A stretch of 64,000 nt of DNA. Origin: Zymoseptoria tritici IPO323. Taxonomy: Eukaryota > Ascomycota > Dothideomycetes > Mycosphaerellales > Mycosphaerellaceae. The position numbers were made by a program, and so were the translations under genes. Positions 41,381 through 52,146 of the stretch are shown here, piece by piece. Each line of letters starts with the position of its first letter. Positions within the stretch are counted from its first letter, which is position 1. Under the pieces are notes generated by a model. The model did no database searches, was not told where the DNA came from, and saw nothing but the letters and a program-made list of their open reading frames with translations. Location of the stretch: assembly GCF_000219625.1 (NCBI RefSeq), contig NC_018216.1, forward strand, positions 1,054,001-1,118,000, given 5' to 3'.

Positions 41381-42148
41381 ATGAAATTCCGCTCCCTCAA
41401 GAGTCCCTTCAACATCACCAACGATGCCACAACCAACTCCAAACTCCTCATTCACATCTCCGAAAAGGAAGGCGTGAAAGCCGAAAACCTCTCCCTGGCT
41501 ACATGGGGTAGTTCCTACGTCTTGGCCAACCACCTCCATCGATGGAAAGATACCCAGCCCATCCACACCGCTCGGGAGAACACATCCAACTCCATCGCTG
41601 TACTTGAACTCGGCGCGGGAACAGGACTCGTCGGTCTCTCCGCCGCAGCCATATGGCAACTCCCTGTGATCCTCACAGATCTGGCCCCGATCGTCCCTGG
41701 GTTGGCACAGAATATCAACTCGAATCGAGCGTTATTGGCGGAGAAAGGAACTACCGCGGCGTGCGGTTGCTTAGACTGGACGCAGCCGGAGGAACTACTC
41801 CTTTCCAATCCTGTTCTTGCTGCATCGGAGCCACAGATCGTGCAATCTTCGCGTAAAGCGCACATTATCCTCGCTGCTGATGTCGTGTACAGCGAGGACC
41901 ATCCCGAGTTGTTGTTGAAGACAATTCTGGCGTGGTTGGCGCCTGGGCCGGATGCGAGGGTTGTGATTTGCTATCCTGTGAGAATTGCATATATCGATCA
42001 TATTAGAGACTTATGGGAGCGATTCGAAGCGGCGGGGTTGTTGTGTGTGGAGGAGGCGCAGGAGAGTAGTGATGATGATTGGGGAGAGGCTGAGCCGGCG
42101 CCGTATGAGTTTTGTATGTGGGCGTGGAAGAGAGAGGAGGCTCGGTGA
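41381..42148 (+). CDS. Family-16 protein-lysine methyltransferase
   Basis: 255 aa, one exon. It is a SAM-dependent seven-beta-strand methyltransferase: glycine-rich motif I VLELGAGTGLVGL (about residues 74-86), acidic loop LTDLAP, and the family's (D/N)xxY-type motif in ILAADVVYSEDHPELL. The family includes METTL21-type and yeast Efm enzymes that methylate elongation factors and chaperones; the exact substrate cannot be told. The first 60 residues (SKLLIHISEKEGVKAENLSLATWGSS) place the substrate-side WG motif normally. A low-complexity acidic stretch (SSDDDWGEAEP) precedes the C-terminal strand. Confidence 0.8.
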   Translation: MKFRSLKSPFNITNDATTNSKLLIHISEKEGVKAENLSLATWGSSYVLANHLHRWKDTQPIHTARENTSNSIAVLELGAGTGLVGLSAAAIWQLPVILTDLAPIVPGLAQNINSNRALLAEKGTTAACGCLDWTQPEELLLSNPVLAASEPQIVQSSRKAHIILAADVVYSEDHPELLLKTILAWLAPGPDARVVICYPVRIAYIDHIRDLWERFEAAGLLCVEEAQESSDDDWGEAEPAPYEFCMWAWKREEAR

Positions 42149-42456
42149 CAGAGGTATGGTTGATGGAGATTTTGCAAGCTGCTCTTCAACTTGAATATTA
42201 GTGCATCTGCGCGAATTGTGGACGACGTGCTGTCGGAATGACTCAACGAGCTTCACCTGGTTGAGATAGTTGTGTCGTGAAAGCTGGAGATGCTGAGAAT
42301 GCTCCAAAAGAATTCTTCCAATTCCAGGTTTGCTTAGGAGGTATGCATGCTGTTGTCACTAGGTACGCCTCCTCACAATGCTGCTGATATCGCTATGAAC
42401 CCAGCTCATGTCCTCAATCAAACCACCAAGTACTAAACAAGCTCCCACGTCCCTCA
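42149..42456. other. Intergenic between converging genes
   Basis: 308 bp holding two 3' ends. Nothing else recognised. Confidence 0.4.
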
Positions 42457-45400
42457 TCAACCCTTCGCATTCCACCGGTCGTTGTACGCATTGACCGCGA
42501 TAGCAACCTGGCGATACAACCAATTCCGGCTTCCCTCATCCGCAATCGGGATGAATGGTCCATTCGTACCGCCCTTCAGCACAATACTCATTCCCGTCCT
42601 CTCCTTCGAGATCGTCTGGATGTCCTTCAACAGAACCTCCCATTCGCTCGTCAGCTTCTTAGCTCGAACCAGCATGATGGAATTGTACGTGATGATGACC
42701 AGCATCGTAGCCTCGCTGCTCTGGCGCGAGTTGGGAGACGTCGGGGAGATGGGCGAAGACATGTTGCCCTGCGAGCCGGAGTTGAGCTCCAAGTGTGCAA
42801 TGTAGTTCTCGTTGAAGTATTTGCCGTTGTCGAGCGTCTTGAGCCAGAACTGTCCGAGAGCTTCGCGTTGGGAGTAAGGTCGGACAATGCCATCGGTGCC
42901 AATGAAGCGGGTGAGACGGACACGGTCGAGGCCTTCTTGGTCGAACACAGTTGTGGTGTTGCGGACACCCTCGGCCATGCTGCTGGCAAGGTCGAAAGCG
43001 CCGATGGCGGGCTTTGTGGCGAGACCGAGCAGACCTTTTCCGACGCCTTTCATAAAGCCAGCCGCACCTTCTCGCTCGGCACCTTGCAATGGCTGCCTTG
43101 CCAGACCACCGATACCACTTGCCAGACTGGTGGCGAAAGCGTTACCACCAGATGTAATACCGTACAGAGCATGCTTCGGTCGGTTCCTGCTGCGTGACAT
43201 ACGTCGAGCATCTTGGAACTCCTTGTCCATGCTGGCTGCCGCAAGACCTTTGGAGATACTGCCGGTGAACTTGCTCACACTGTCAGACAGACCAAAGACG
43301 CTCTTCTTGACGAAGCTGCCAGCTCCCTTGGCAATCCCAACGCCGAGATCCTGAGGACGATCGGTGACAAGTCCTTGGTATGGCTCGTAGAAAATGTCTG
43401 CCACGCCCGAAGAGATGTTGTTGAACAGACCGACAGGATTGCCCAAGAAGTCTGCTGAACCGATGACAATGTGCACTTGTCGTAAGCTTTCCTGTACATA
43501 ATGGCTCTGGATACTGCTCATCAATGCGCCCATACTCAGTCTTGCGTTCTCAAGCATGAGCGCATTGTATCTGATTGGAGCATCGTTGACGTTTCCAATA
43601 CTCATGGTCAGCACATTGACCGCGAACATGAATGGGTTACCGCTTGAGCTGCCAGTGTCCTCTGCGTTGATCCGCTCGGTGCGAACAAAGCTCAAATCGA
43701 ACTGCATCGGTTGCAAGTGAAGGAGCTCGAAGTAGATGTCCTGTCCACCATCACCTTGCTCCGGCTCGGGAACATCCAGACTCGCGGGGGCGAGCTGACC
43801 TTCTTTCTGCTCGGTCCAGCTTGCGCCTTTGACCTTGGTGAAGTCGAGCACCGCGAAAATGAAGTCCTCATCGATCTCAATCGTCATCTGCTGCATCAGG
43901 AATGTGGCATATTTAATGTACAGCACACCGTAGCTGTCGTCCTTGACTCGCGTGACGGTGGTCCTGAAGATCGGGTGTGCTTCCATCTCTTTTCCAGTCT
44001 TTGGAACGACACTCGGATAGAAGATGAGGGGGAAGATGCCTCCATACAACTGGTTGTCGATCTGGATCCACTTGATGGTCAAAGCTACCGTCTGGTATAG
44101 AGGGGAGTCGGTGTACTTCAGCTCAATATCCCTCCAAGTTGCGTACACCAGTTCGCGCATCTGAGAATTGACCAAGCTGAGACCGATGCCCGCGAAGCGA
44201 ATCGTGGCGCGCAGCGTGACGTTGTCATCTTGCTCTTTGACCTCGAAGCCGGCATTTGTACTCTGGCTTGATGTTGCCGACTTTTGCTTGTAGAGACTCT
44301 TCTTGGGCCTGTAGTTGCTGATGACCAGCGTCTGAGTCGGGCCATCGGCAATGACGTTGAGGTCGATGATTTTCTGTCCCTCTTTGCCACGCTGTCCTGG
44401 TTGGCCAGGCACACGCATAGGAATCAGGTTGCCGATCTCCGCGAGCTTCACGTGTCTCTCCTTGCCGTTAGCACTGAGGATCAAATTCTTGTTCTTGGTC
44501 GCAGGATAATCCCAGGCATACGGCATGATGCTGCGTGGCGGCAGACGGTATCGTATTGGCTTCCAACCAGAAGTCTTATCTTCTTCGTCCTCGTCAATAT
44601 TTGGGTTCGCCTGCCAGAACAAGAACTCTTGGTCACTTTCGTTACGCATCGAGAAAGGCCAGTGCTTGGTCTCCAGACTGAGATGCAAGTACAGCATAGC
44701 GTGTTCCATCAGGATCTCGACTCTGATCAGCTTCTGTCTCTCACCAGCCTTGGCCAGCTTGATGTGCACGCTGCCCACGTTGGCAATGTCGAAAGGACTG
44801 CTCCACGAGTTGTTGACTCCTGGAAAGCACAAGCTCAACTGCTGCCCGGTAGCTTGCTTCAGGAACCTCAGTGGGTGCAGCTCGCCGGGCTTGAGAGTCG
44901 TAGCGTCGCTCGAACCAGGCTCGCGGATCTGGATCTCCTCCGATAGCTTGTTCTTGACGATGAAGCGTGGCGTGATGCTGACAACTTTGGTGAGTTTGTA
45001 CTTGCCCTCTCCTTCAGTGACGGTCAATCCGCAGTGCATCTCGGATCGTCCACTCTCTGCAGGAAGCTTGACATCGACGTTCGCTCCGATGGCGTCGAAG
45101 CTCACAGGTTGAGACCACGAGCTACTTCCCACCTTCAGCAGAGCACGATTCTTGCGATCGTCAGTCGGAAAAGAGAACATGAAGGGTGTCGCCTTGCGCG
45201 CGTCTTCCTCGGTGTCGGCGAAAGTGCCTTGTCCGGCGGCACTCTTGGTGCTGCCAAAGTATGCCTTGCTGCGAATATCCAACTCTAGTCCAGTGCGATT
45301 GAGGACGATGTATGGAGCATACAGCGTGATCTTGAAGGCGCCACCACTGTCGGGAACGTTGAAGTAGTGGATCTTCAACCTCAGCTCCAGATTATTGCTA

Positions 45401-48400
45401 TCCTTGACGGTCAATGTACGCTCACGCTTGAAGTCATTGTCGTTGTTAGCGTTGATGATAGCGAATTCAGACGCTTTGAATGGCGTGTCTTGCATGTCGA
45501 TGCTCATCAACAACAAGTGTGACAGCTCTACCACATGCACCGGGCTGACGCCACCTTTGCGAAGGAAGTTGGTCCAGTCTTTCTTAGTGTTCTTGTCGTA
45601 GATGCGGTACTTGAAGTCGAATGGCAACAAGTTCTGTACTTCAATCGGCGCAGAAAGGCGCAGACGCATGTACGGGTAGACAGATGTCAACGGGTTGTTC
45701 TTGTCGTAGACCGCTTGCATCTGGAAGTAGAACGGTGGAGTGCTTTCTTCAGACTCTCCCTTGCACGTCATGGTTCTGACAGGACGCTTCAGGAGGTCTT
45801 TCCAGAAGAGTCGCTCATTTGACCAAGTGTAGCCGAAGCCTTGGTCTGGCCGAACAACCAGAGAGTGCATGTAAGCGGCTCCGATGGGGCTCGGCTTCGA
45901 CTCGCCGGGTGCAATTTTCTCAATCTTCAGGAGATGCCCATCATCTGGACTGTAGACTCCCAGCTCGATGGGAATCTGGGTGTGGTTCTCGACCAGAAGC
46001 GGCGACCTCAATGTGATGTACTTGACGTTGTCGGTGCCAAGAGTGACATCCACAAGCATACGGTGCTGGACCTTATCCTTCCGCGGCTTGAGGTTGTACA
46101 TCGTCTCCCCTTCGCGATTGACCTGGATGCGATCAATAGAGTCAAAACCACTACCTTGAAGTCGCACTCCAATGACACCAGTCTGAGCTTCCGGACTGAG
46201 CGTTTCTCTCGTGGTGCTCGGGTCCTCGAATCGCCAAGGCTGCTCCTCGCCGTCTTCGAGCTTCGCAGCCTGACCTTCGCCATCGTTGTCGGTGCTGGCC
46301 CACACGTCCATTTCGAAACCAGTCCAGTTCCGGATGCGATATGGCGAATCGTTGCCTCTCGGCTTGCTGAGGACGTCTTCCTCGCTAGAGAAGAACTCTG
46401 CCGACTTGGAGGCCATGGCGATGGTGGCACTCGTGATGGTCAGCTCAAGGTTCTTTCGCGAGTAGAGCTCCAAGGCAAGCTTGTCCGGCGAAGTCTCCCT
46501 GGCCATGTGGAAACCCAATTGCCATGGCTCGATCAGCGGCTCCCAGGCCGACTGTGAGAAGTTATAAACGTTGAAAAAGGTGTCAATGCTTGTGTCTGCT
46601 GTCAAATTGCCAGTCCAGTCTCGCACATCGACTTCGAACGCCTTGACGCTCCAGTCGAGCATCGGCAGTTCGTGCAAATCGCCGATGAGCACCACTCGGA
46701 TGCCTTCCATCGAGACCTTCATCTCTTCGCGCGTCAGCACGGCGGATGGCGCGTCCGCGCGAGACTTTCCATCGACCGGCTTGGCTCCGGTGCGAGTCGT
46801 GGCAATAGTCTGAGCTTGGCCGCGATGCGTAGTACTTGCACCAAGCGTCTTCTTGTGGCTTTTGGCGTCCTGAGATGCCTTTATCTGCGCTAACTTTTTG
46901 GGCTCCTGGCCTTCAATCTCCTTATCGGACTGCGATGCACTCATCGCCGTTGCTCGGTTGGCGATCTGCATCGCAAGCATGATGTCCCGGAGACTCAGAC
47001 GTAGCACCAACGGCTCGATATCCACTGTGATACTCGTCATCGACGAGTCCTTCGCTTGCGATTTCATGTCCAGAGAGGTCTGGACGCTGAAGTCGTCCAG
47101 GATCCGGAGTCTGGTCGTCTCGAACTGGTCCATTCGGCACAGAAACATGCCAATTTTCTCGACTTGCACTGTCATCGCATGCTGTTGCGATACGAGGGCC
47201 TGTTTCATTCCGAGAACGATGGCCTCTGAGTTGTTGATGGCCGGATTGGCAATCAGCACGACCTGGGCGTCCACGACGCTCACGCGGTAAGAGATGCTCA
47301 TCGCACCAGCGTTGGTCGCGGGCTCCTCTGAACCCTTCTGTTGCTGCGCATTCTTTCGCTCAACAACCTCTTGCGTGCTGGCACTAACAGCATCATCTTC
47401 CATGCCATCATCACTGATTTCCGCTTCTACCACCAGCGGCTCGTCCTGCTTCAGCCCATTCTGAACAAATTTGAGGATATCAAAGATGTAGTCAAGGGCG
47501 AGGATGATTCGCGGGCTGTCGATCGTAAGCAAAGCAATCATGTTCTTCTCTTCGCCGCCTGAGATTGACACGCTGGCCATGAATTGCTGCTTGACGTCCG
47601 AGTTGATCAAGCTCATGATCTTCCGGAACTTGTTCTTGTCTCGCGTGCGCGTGTCTGTGATAGTGAATGATTGGACCAAAAGCTCGCTCTCCATAGCACC
47701 GTCGCTGATCATGCGAAGCTTGACGCTCGTCTCGTTCAAGGAGAATTTGGACAGGCTGGCAGCCTCCAGGTCTCCAATCGGTTCATCAAGCTGACCTTGC
47801 ACGAGCTCCAGACCAATGGCGCCGACCTTGAAAATGAGGTCGAGCTTCGTCCATGCTTGAGTATCTGTTCCGAGCTCTGGGCCCTGGTGTGAAGGTTTCG
47901 TCGGAGAGGTGGCCCTCTTTTCATCTGCCGAAGGCTTCACGGTATTGGCAGGTTCGACGATGTGATCTGGAATCTCCTTTTCGACTTCCTCCTCTAGCTC
48001 TTCGGAGTCCTCCAAGGCGAAGGCCTGAGGGATGTTTCTCGAGAGCTCCATGACAAATTTCATCTGTGCCTCGGTCAACCGCAAGTTGATGTTGGACATG
48101 GAGCCCTCAATCTCCGTGTCCGGTCGAGCCCTTCCCACTTGGTGTTCTGTTTGAGTGATGTTGAAGTCGAGATTGACCTTGTCGATCATTTCTAGCTCCT
48201 CGCTCTTGTTGTCCTTATAGTGCAGAGTGCTAGTAAGGCGGATGTTGTGTATGCCCGCGGACAGCTTGTTCGCAGTGTCGCCTCCGTCTTCAGCTTCGAG
48301 CGCAACAAATTTGTTGTTTGCATAAATCTCACCCAGGTACGCTGTCACGGTATCTCGCTCAGGGTTATCAGTAATGACCATGCGCGGGAATGCCACGATA

Positions 48401-51400
48401 GGAGTCTTGATTAGAATGTCGAAATGCATCTTGCCCGCTGATTCTTGAACCTTGCTCGCTTGGTTTGCTGCAGCTTGTCTTGCAGCGTTGAAAATAGCTT
48501 GCATCTTGCCAAACTTCACACCAAACTCCATGATCTTGCGGAATGGCTCTGTGACGAAGTTGATCTTGATTGAACCAGACCGCAGGTAGATAGAGTTGTC
48601 GTGTCCGGGATAGTCCTTGGACTCTGCATCGAATGTCTCGTAGCGGAAGTCAGCCAATTCGTCACCTTGAATCGAGACAAGCTTGCGCAGCGAGGACTCT
48701 TCAGAGACGCCCATGTTAATGTCGTCCACGAGGTCAAGTGCGCCAAGTCTGGCTCCAACGCGCATCGTAGGGCCGTTGAGAAAGACGCTGACTTCGGCAG
48801 ACGTCAGACTGAGCGTGGCTAGTCGGATGCCATCATTATTGAGAATGACCGCAATGCGACTCAGCTCGGCTTTTATGCGGATCTTGTCATTGTCGGGCTT
48901 CTTCTCCTCCTCTTCTGCGTCATGTTCAGCGTCCTCGAGTTGCTTCGCTTTCGCATCCTGCTCTGCGTTGTTGTTGGCGGGCACGAATGTTAACATAGCA
49001 AAATCGAGGAGCGTCAGCAGCGTCTTGCGCGTGACTAGAACATTGATCGTGGAGACGGCGACATCCAGATTGGTCTTGACTCCCTCAAACTTGGAGTGAA
49101 ATTCGGGATGATCTTTGTTGACCATCTGGAAATGGACTGTCAGGAGATCCTTCTGCTTCTTGTCGACGAGATCCTCGCTTGAAATAAGATTTCTGAACTC
49201 TGGCGCGGGGCTTTCCTCGACATGGTCTTCCACCGTCAAAGCACGAAGGCTGACATCGGCGACCATGTCGAAGGGACGCTGGTAGAACTCCAAGAAGAAG
49301 TTCTCCGCGATGAGATCAACGAGAAGTTGATCCTCACGTTTGTTATCCGGATCCGATTTGTACAGCGAGCCTTGCAGCTTGTCAACCGTAAACTTGAACT
49401 CGAAGTTCCGCTGAGCAGGGTTGACGTCTTGCTTCTTCTTGGTCTCGCCACCACGGTGCTCATCTTGACTCTTCTCTTCAACGCCCTTCTCCATCTCGTT
49501 CGCCAGCGCATTTGGGCTCAGCTGGAATGATTTGCCGCGAGGTCTAGACTGACTCTTCCGGCGCGCCTTCGCCTTCTCATCTGCCGTCGGCTTCAGCCCT
49601 GGCTGCGTCACTTTGCCAGGCTCAGCTTCATCAAATTTGGGTATGGCGAAGTCGAGCAGTTTCATCAGCGATTTGTACTTCTGATCAGAGAACTTCGCAT
49701 GCAGGACCGGAAGATGCCCAAGAACCTTGAACTTCGTCAGATCTGTCGCCTTGGGAACAATGCATGTCTGCAGTTGAAAGTCCATGTTTATTCGGTCGAC
49801 AAGATGATAGTGCCTGGATACGGCTTCCGCACTGAGCTGCTTTCTCGTTTCATCGACCGTGCTGCCGATGAGCAATTGTGTCGCTTCGAGCTTCAGTTGG
49901 AACTTGTCGTACATCAGCGACTCTAGCTGCTTGAAATCCTTGTCTGTGTATTGTTGCTTCTGCTTGCTTTGGATATCGGCCAAGGTTTTCTTGTCGATCA
50001 GATCGCTTCGCACACTGATGTGACCAGCATCGAGGATGAGACAGATTGTGCTTGTCTTTGTGACGGTATCGGGCACAATGATGAGAGGAGCCTGCAAGTC
50101 GAGCTGAACGTCGATGCTTTTGTGTTCCTGCAGAGCAAATTCCAGGCCAGCCCGAGTCTGCTGGCGAATGCCTTCAACAGTGGAGCCAGCAGTCTCCATG
50201 AGCGCACCGATAGATTCCATATGCTTCTCGGGCGGTTTGAAGAATTTAGACACCTGCACAACGAAGTTTGGGTTGTAGACGATCTCCATCGCCTTCAACT
50301 TGACAGTCAGGGCTGTGTCTGCGCGATTGTCCAGTGGATTGTTCTCGAATGTGAGTGCAAAGAATGGATCTGGCTCATCGTCCTCATCATCGTCGCCATC
50401 ATGCTTCTCTTTCGGCTTGCCGTCTTCGCCCAATTCCTCTATTCGCTCCTTGTCTGGGACCGGTGGGGCGTCCTTGACAGTCAGCATCTGCTCGAACAGA
50501 TTGCCCTCAGTCGAGCCATCGTAAAGACGCATCCCACCAAGGCTGAGGTCAACGACTGTCGAGTCTGTTCGCTGCACAAATTCCGTGCTGAAGTCGTCGA
50601 AAAGCAGTCGCAACATTTCCTGTTGCTTGCCGTGAGGATCGCGCTTCAGCGTGAAGCTACCAGTTTTGAGGCTCATGTCGACCTGCATTTTGATCGCTTC
50701 TCGTGGCGCATCGACTGCCTCTGCAATGTTCTTCTTTTCATCGAAATCGATTGCTTGGTACAACTCTTTGCGCTGCTGCTCTGACATTTGGCTGTCATCC
50801 GAAGAATCATGTTGCTGCTTGGACCCTCCCCACACGTATGACAACCAGCCCTTTGGTTGCTCGGGTTTCTTCACGGCACCCTCTTTGCGCAGCTCATTCC
50901 TCGCAAGAGACCGCCAGAAACGAAGGTCTTCGTACGTCAGCTTGTGTTCAAGCTTGTCGAGATCCTTGTTATCGTCGGCTGACATGACTTCCTCCCGCTT
51001 CTTCTTCTTGAAGAGCTCAATATATCTCTTCCTGTCATCTCGCCTCTCGGCGAAAAAGGCCCACGACCAGCGCTTGTTCTTGTCGTGTATCCGGTCCACA
51101 ACAGCTTTTCCAGCGAAGAGCAGCCAAGCGCGAGGGTCTTCTTTGGGAGACTTCTTCGGCTGCAGCTTTTTGTATTCCTGATGGCGAATGAAGTAATGAA
51201 ACAGGTCGACAAGCATCAAAGCATCACGGTACTGATGGTCGTCCAGGACGAATCCGAGCTCGTTGAATAACAAGCGAGCCTTCATCTTCGGTTTATCATA
51301 CTTTCCAGTCTTGTCCATTTCGAGACCTGCTCGTCCAGACACAGGCTTGAGGATGAATTGATGTTCTTTTAGAGCAGGACTGTCGCTCTTGACAATCAGC

Positions 51401-52146
51401 TCACGCAGCTTGTTCATGATCTGGTCATGATCGATGCCTTGCTCCTTTGCATCTTGCTGCCCTGTGCCAGTTCCAAGCAGTTCTGTATCCGTGTCCCAGT
51501 ATACAGCCAACGAACCTAATGTCGCGAGCTTGTGAGTGGTAGTGCTGGAGCCCTGAATCCAGGTCGGCTTCCAGTTCTCATCTGTCGAGACGGCACTGAG
51601 CTCTTGTAAAGTGAGACCAGCGGCGAATGGGTGTCCCGGGTCGGAGATGGCATCTTCGTAGCGAATGTGAACATTCTTCACCTGGATCTGAACGTTGTCG
51701 ATGATAGTCGTGGTCAAAGCCGCTGTGAATGTTTGTTGCTTCTGCTGCTCTTCTTGTGACATGCCCTCTGTGTTCCTCTCTTTCAACAGTTCGGCACTGT
51801 CCAGTTTCTCCATCTTGACTGCGTGTGCCCGCTTCTCTTCATCCTCTGCATTGTACTCTTGGTCCTCCTTGGGTGCCGCCAGTAGGAAGACATCTTCAAT
51901 ATTGATTCGCACCGGCTGGCCTCGTAGATTCGACCAAGGTATCTTGAGCACAAGAGAACTGATGTGACCCTCGACAACGTTCAAAGGTAGATGGAATTGA
52001 TCCAGCGCCTCGCGTCTGAGCTCGAGGTTGCGTAGTGTAACATCGCCAGACCAGATTCCGACATTCAGCTGTTTGGGGTCGAAGTTCCGAACATACATGC
52101 CCAGAAACCGGTTCAACAGGTTCGCCACCAGACTTTCCAACACCAT
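42457..52146 (-). CDS. vps13: Vacuolar protein sorting-associated protein 13 (bridge-like lipid transfer protein)
   Basis: 3,229 aa in one uninterrupted 9,690-nt frame. VPS13 forms a long hydrophobic groove that moves phospholipids between organelles at contact sites (ER, mitochondria, vacuole, endosome). Marks: N-terminal chorein domain (MVLESLVANLLNRFLGMYVR, GIWSGDVTLRNLELRREALD, LVLKIPWSNL), VPS13 repeat regions, the adaptor-binding/SHR-BD region (about 2150-2450; DKVQHRMLVDVTLG, ITPRFIVKNKLSEEIQIREP), and the C-terminal ATG2_C-like and PH-like parts (GNPVGLFNNISSGVADIFYE, GLVTDRPQDLGVGIAKGAGS, FIGTDGIVRPYSQREALGQ). Length matches the fungal family (yeast 3,144). The absence of introns over 9.7 kb is notable but occurs in fungi. 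Confidence 0.96.
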   Translation of the reverse strand: MVLESLVANLLNRFLGMYVRNFDPKQLNVGIWSGDVTLRNLELRREALDQFHLPLNVVEGHISSLVLKIPWSNLRGQPVRINIEDVFLLAAPKEDQEYNAEDEEKRAHAVKMEKLDSAELLKERNTEGMSQEEQQKQQTFTAALTTTIIDNVQIQVKNVHIRYEDAISDPGHPFAAGLTLQELSAVSTDENWKPTWIQGSSTTTHKLATLGSLAVYWDTDTELLGTGTGQQDAKEQGIDHDQIMNKLRELIVKSDSPALKEHQFILKPVSGRAGLEMDKTGKYDKPKMKARLLFNELGFVLDDHQYRDALMLVDLFHYFIRHQEYKKLQPKKSPKEDPRAWLLFAGKAVVDRIHDKNKRWSWAFFAERRDDRKRYIELFKKKKREEVMSADDNKDLDKLEHKLTYEDLRFWRSLARNELRKEGAVKKPEQPKGWLSYVWGGSKQQHDSSDDSQMSEQQRKELYQAIDFDEKKNIAEAVDAPREAIKMQVDMSLKTGSFTLKRDPHGKQQEMLRLLFDDFSTEFVQRTDSTVVDLSLGGMRLYDGSTEGNLFEQMLTVKDAPPVPDKERIEELGEDGKPKEKHDGDDDEDDEPDPFFALTFENNPLDNRADTALTVKLKAMEIVYNPNFVVQVSKFFKPPEKHMESIGALMETAGSTVEGIRQQTRAGLEFALQEHKSIDVQLDLQAPLIIVPDTVTKTSTICLILDAGHISVRSDLIDKKTLADIQSKQKQQYTDKDFKQLESLMYDKFQLKLEATQLLIGSTVDETRKQLSAEAVSRHYHLVDRINMDFQLQTCIVPKATDLTKFKVLGHLPVLHAKFSDQKYKSLMKLLDFAIPKFDEAEPGKVTQPGLKPTADEKAKARRKSQSRPRGKSFQLSPNALANEMEKGVEEKSQDEHRGGETKKKQDVNPAQRNFEFKFTVDKLQGSLYKSDPDNKREDQLLVDLIAENFFLEFYQRPFDMVADVSLRALTVEDHVEESPAPEFRNLISSEDLVDKKQKDLLTVHFQMVNKDHPEFHSKFEGVKTNLDVAVSTINVLVTRKTLLTLLDFAMLTFVPANNNAEQDAKAKQLEDAEHDAEEEEKKPDNDKIRIKAELSRIAVILNNDGIRLATLSLTSAEVSVFLNGPTMRVGARLGALDLVDDINMGVSEESSLRKLVSIQGDELADFRYETFDAESKDYPGHDNSIYLRSGSIKINFVTEPFRKIMEFGVKFGKMQAIFNAARQAAANQASKVQESAGKMHFDILIKTPIVAFPRMVITDNPERDTVTAYLGEIYANNKFVALEAEDGGDTANKLSAGIHNIRLTSTLHYKDNKSEELEMIDKVNLDFNITQTEHQVGRARPDTEIEGSMSNINLRLTEAQMKFVMELSRNIPQAFALEDSEELEEEVEKEIPDHIVEPANTVKPSADEKRATSPTKPSHQGPELGTDTQAWTKLDLIFKVGAIGLELVQGQLDEPIGDLEAASLSKFSLNETSVKLRMISDGAMESELLVQSFTITDTRTRDKNKFRKIMSLINSDVKQQFMASVSISGGEEKNMIALLTIDSPRIILALDYIFDILKFVQNGLKQDEPLVVEAEISDDGMEDDAVSASTQEVVERKNAQQQKGSEEPATNAGAMSISYRVSVVDAQVVLIANPAINNSEAIVLGMKQALVSQQHAMTVQVEKIGMFLCRMDQFETTRLRILDDFSVQTSLDMKSQAKDSSMTSITVDIEPLVLRLSLRDIMLAMQIANRATAMSASQSDKEIEGQEPKKLAQIKASQDAKSHKKTLGASTTHRGQAQTIATTRTGAKPVDGKSRADAPSAVLTREEMKVSMEGIRVVLIGDLHELPMLDWSVKAFEVDVRDWTGNLTADTSIDTFFNVYNFSQSAWEPLIEPWQLGFHMARETSPDKLALELYSRKNLELTITSATIAMASKSAEFFSSEEDVLSKPRGNDSPYRIRNWTGFEMDVWASTDNDGEGQAAKLEDGEEQPWRFEDPSTTRETLSPEAQTGVIGVRLQGSGFDSIDRIQVNREGETMYNLKPRKDKVQHRMLVDVTLGTDNVKYITLRSPLLVENHTQIPIELGVYSPDDGHLLKIEKIAPGESKPSPIGAAYMHSLVVRPDQGFGYTWSNERLFWKDLLKRPVRTMTCKGESEESTPPFYFQMQAVYDKNNPLTSVYPYMRLRLSAPIEVQNLLPFDFKYRIYDKNTKKDWTNFLRKGGVSPVHVVELSHLLLMSIDMQDTPFKASEFAIINANNDNDFKRERTLTVKDSNNLELRLKIHYFNVPDSGGAFKITLYAPYIVLNRTGLELDIRSKAYFGSTKSAAGQGTFADTEEDARKATPFMFSFPTDDRKNRALLKVGSSSWSQPVSFDAIGANVDVKLPAESGRSEMHCGLTVTEGEGKYKLTKVVSITPRFIVKNKLSEEIQIREPGSSDATTLKPGELHPLRFLKQATGQQLSLCFPGVNNSWSSPFDIANVGSVHIKLAKAGERQKLIRVEILMEHAMLYLHLSLETKHWPFSMRNESDQEFLFWQANPNIDEDEEDKTSGWKPIRYRLPPRSIMPYAWDYPATKNKNLILSANGKERHVKLAEIGNLIPMRVPGQPGQRGKEGQKIIDLNVIADGPTQTLVISNYRPKKSLYKQKSATSSQSTNAGFEVKEQDDNVTLRATIRFAGIGLSLVNSQMRELVYATWRDIELKYTDSPLYQTVALTIKWIQIDNQLYGGIFPLIFYPSVVPKTGKEMEAHPIFRTTVTRVKDDSYGVLYIKYATFLMQQMTIEIDEDFIFAVLDFTKVKGASWTEQKEGQLAPASLDVPEPEQGDGGQDIYFELLHLQPMQFDLSFVRTERINAEDTGSSSGNPFMFAVNVLTMSIGNVNDAPIRYNALMLENARLSMGALMSSIQSHYVQESLRQVHIVIGSADFLGNPVGLFNNISSGVADIFYEPYQGLVTDRPQDLGVGIAKGAGSFVKKSVFGLSDSVSKFTGSISKGLAAASMDKEFQDARRMSRSRNRPKHALYGITSGGNAFATSLASGIGGLARQPLQGAEREGAAGFMKGVGKGLLGLATKPAIGAFDLASSMAEGVRNTTTVFDQEGLDRVRLTRFIGTDGIVRPYSQREALGQFWLKTLDNGKYFNENYIAHLELNSGSQGNMSSPISPTSPNSRQSSEATMLVIITYNSIMLVRAKKLTSEWEVLLKDIQTISKERTGMSIVLKGGTNGPFIPIADEGSRNWLYRQVAIAVNAYNDRWNAKG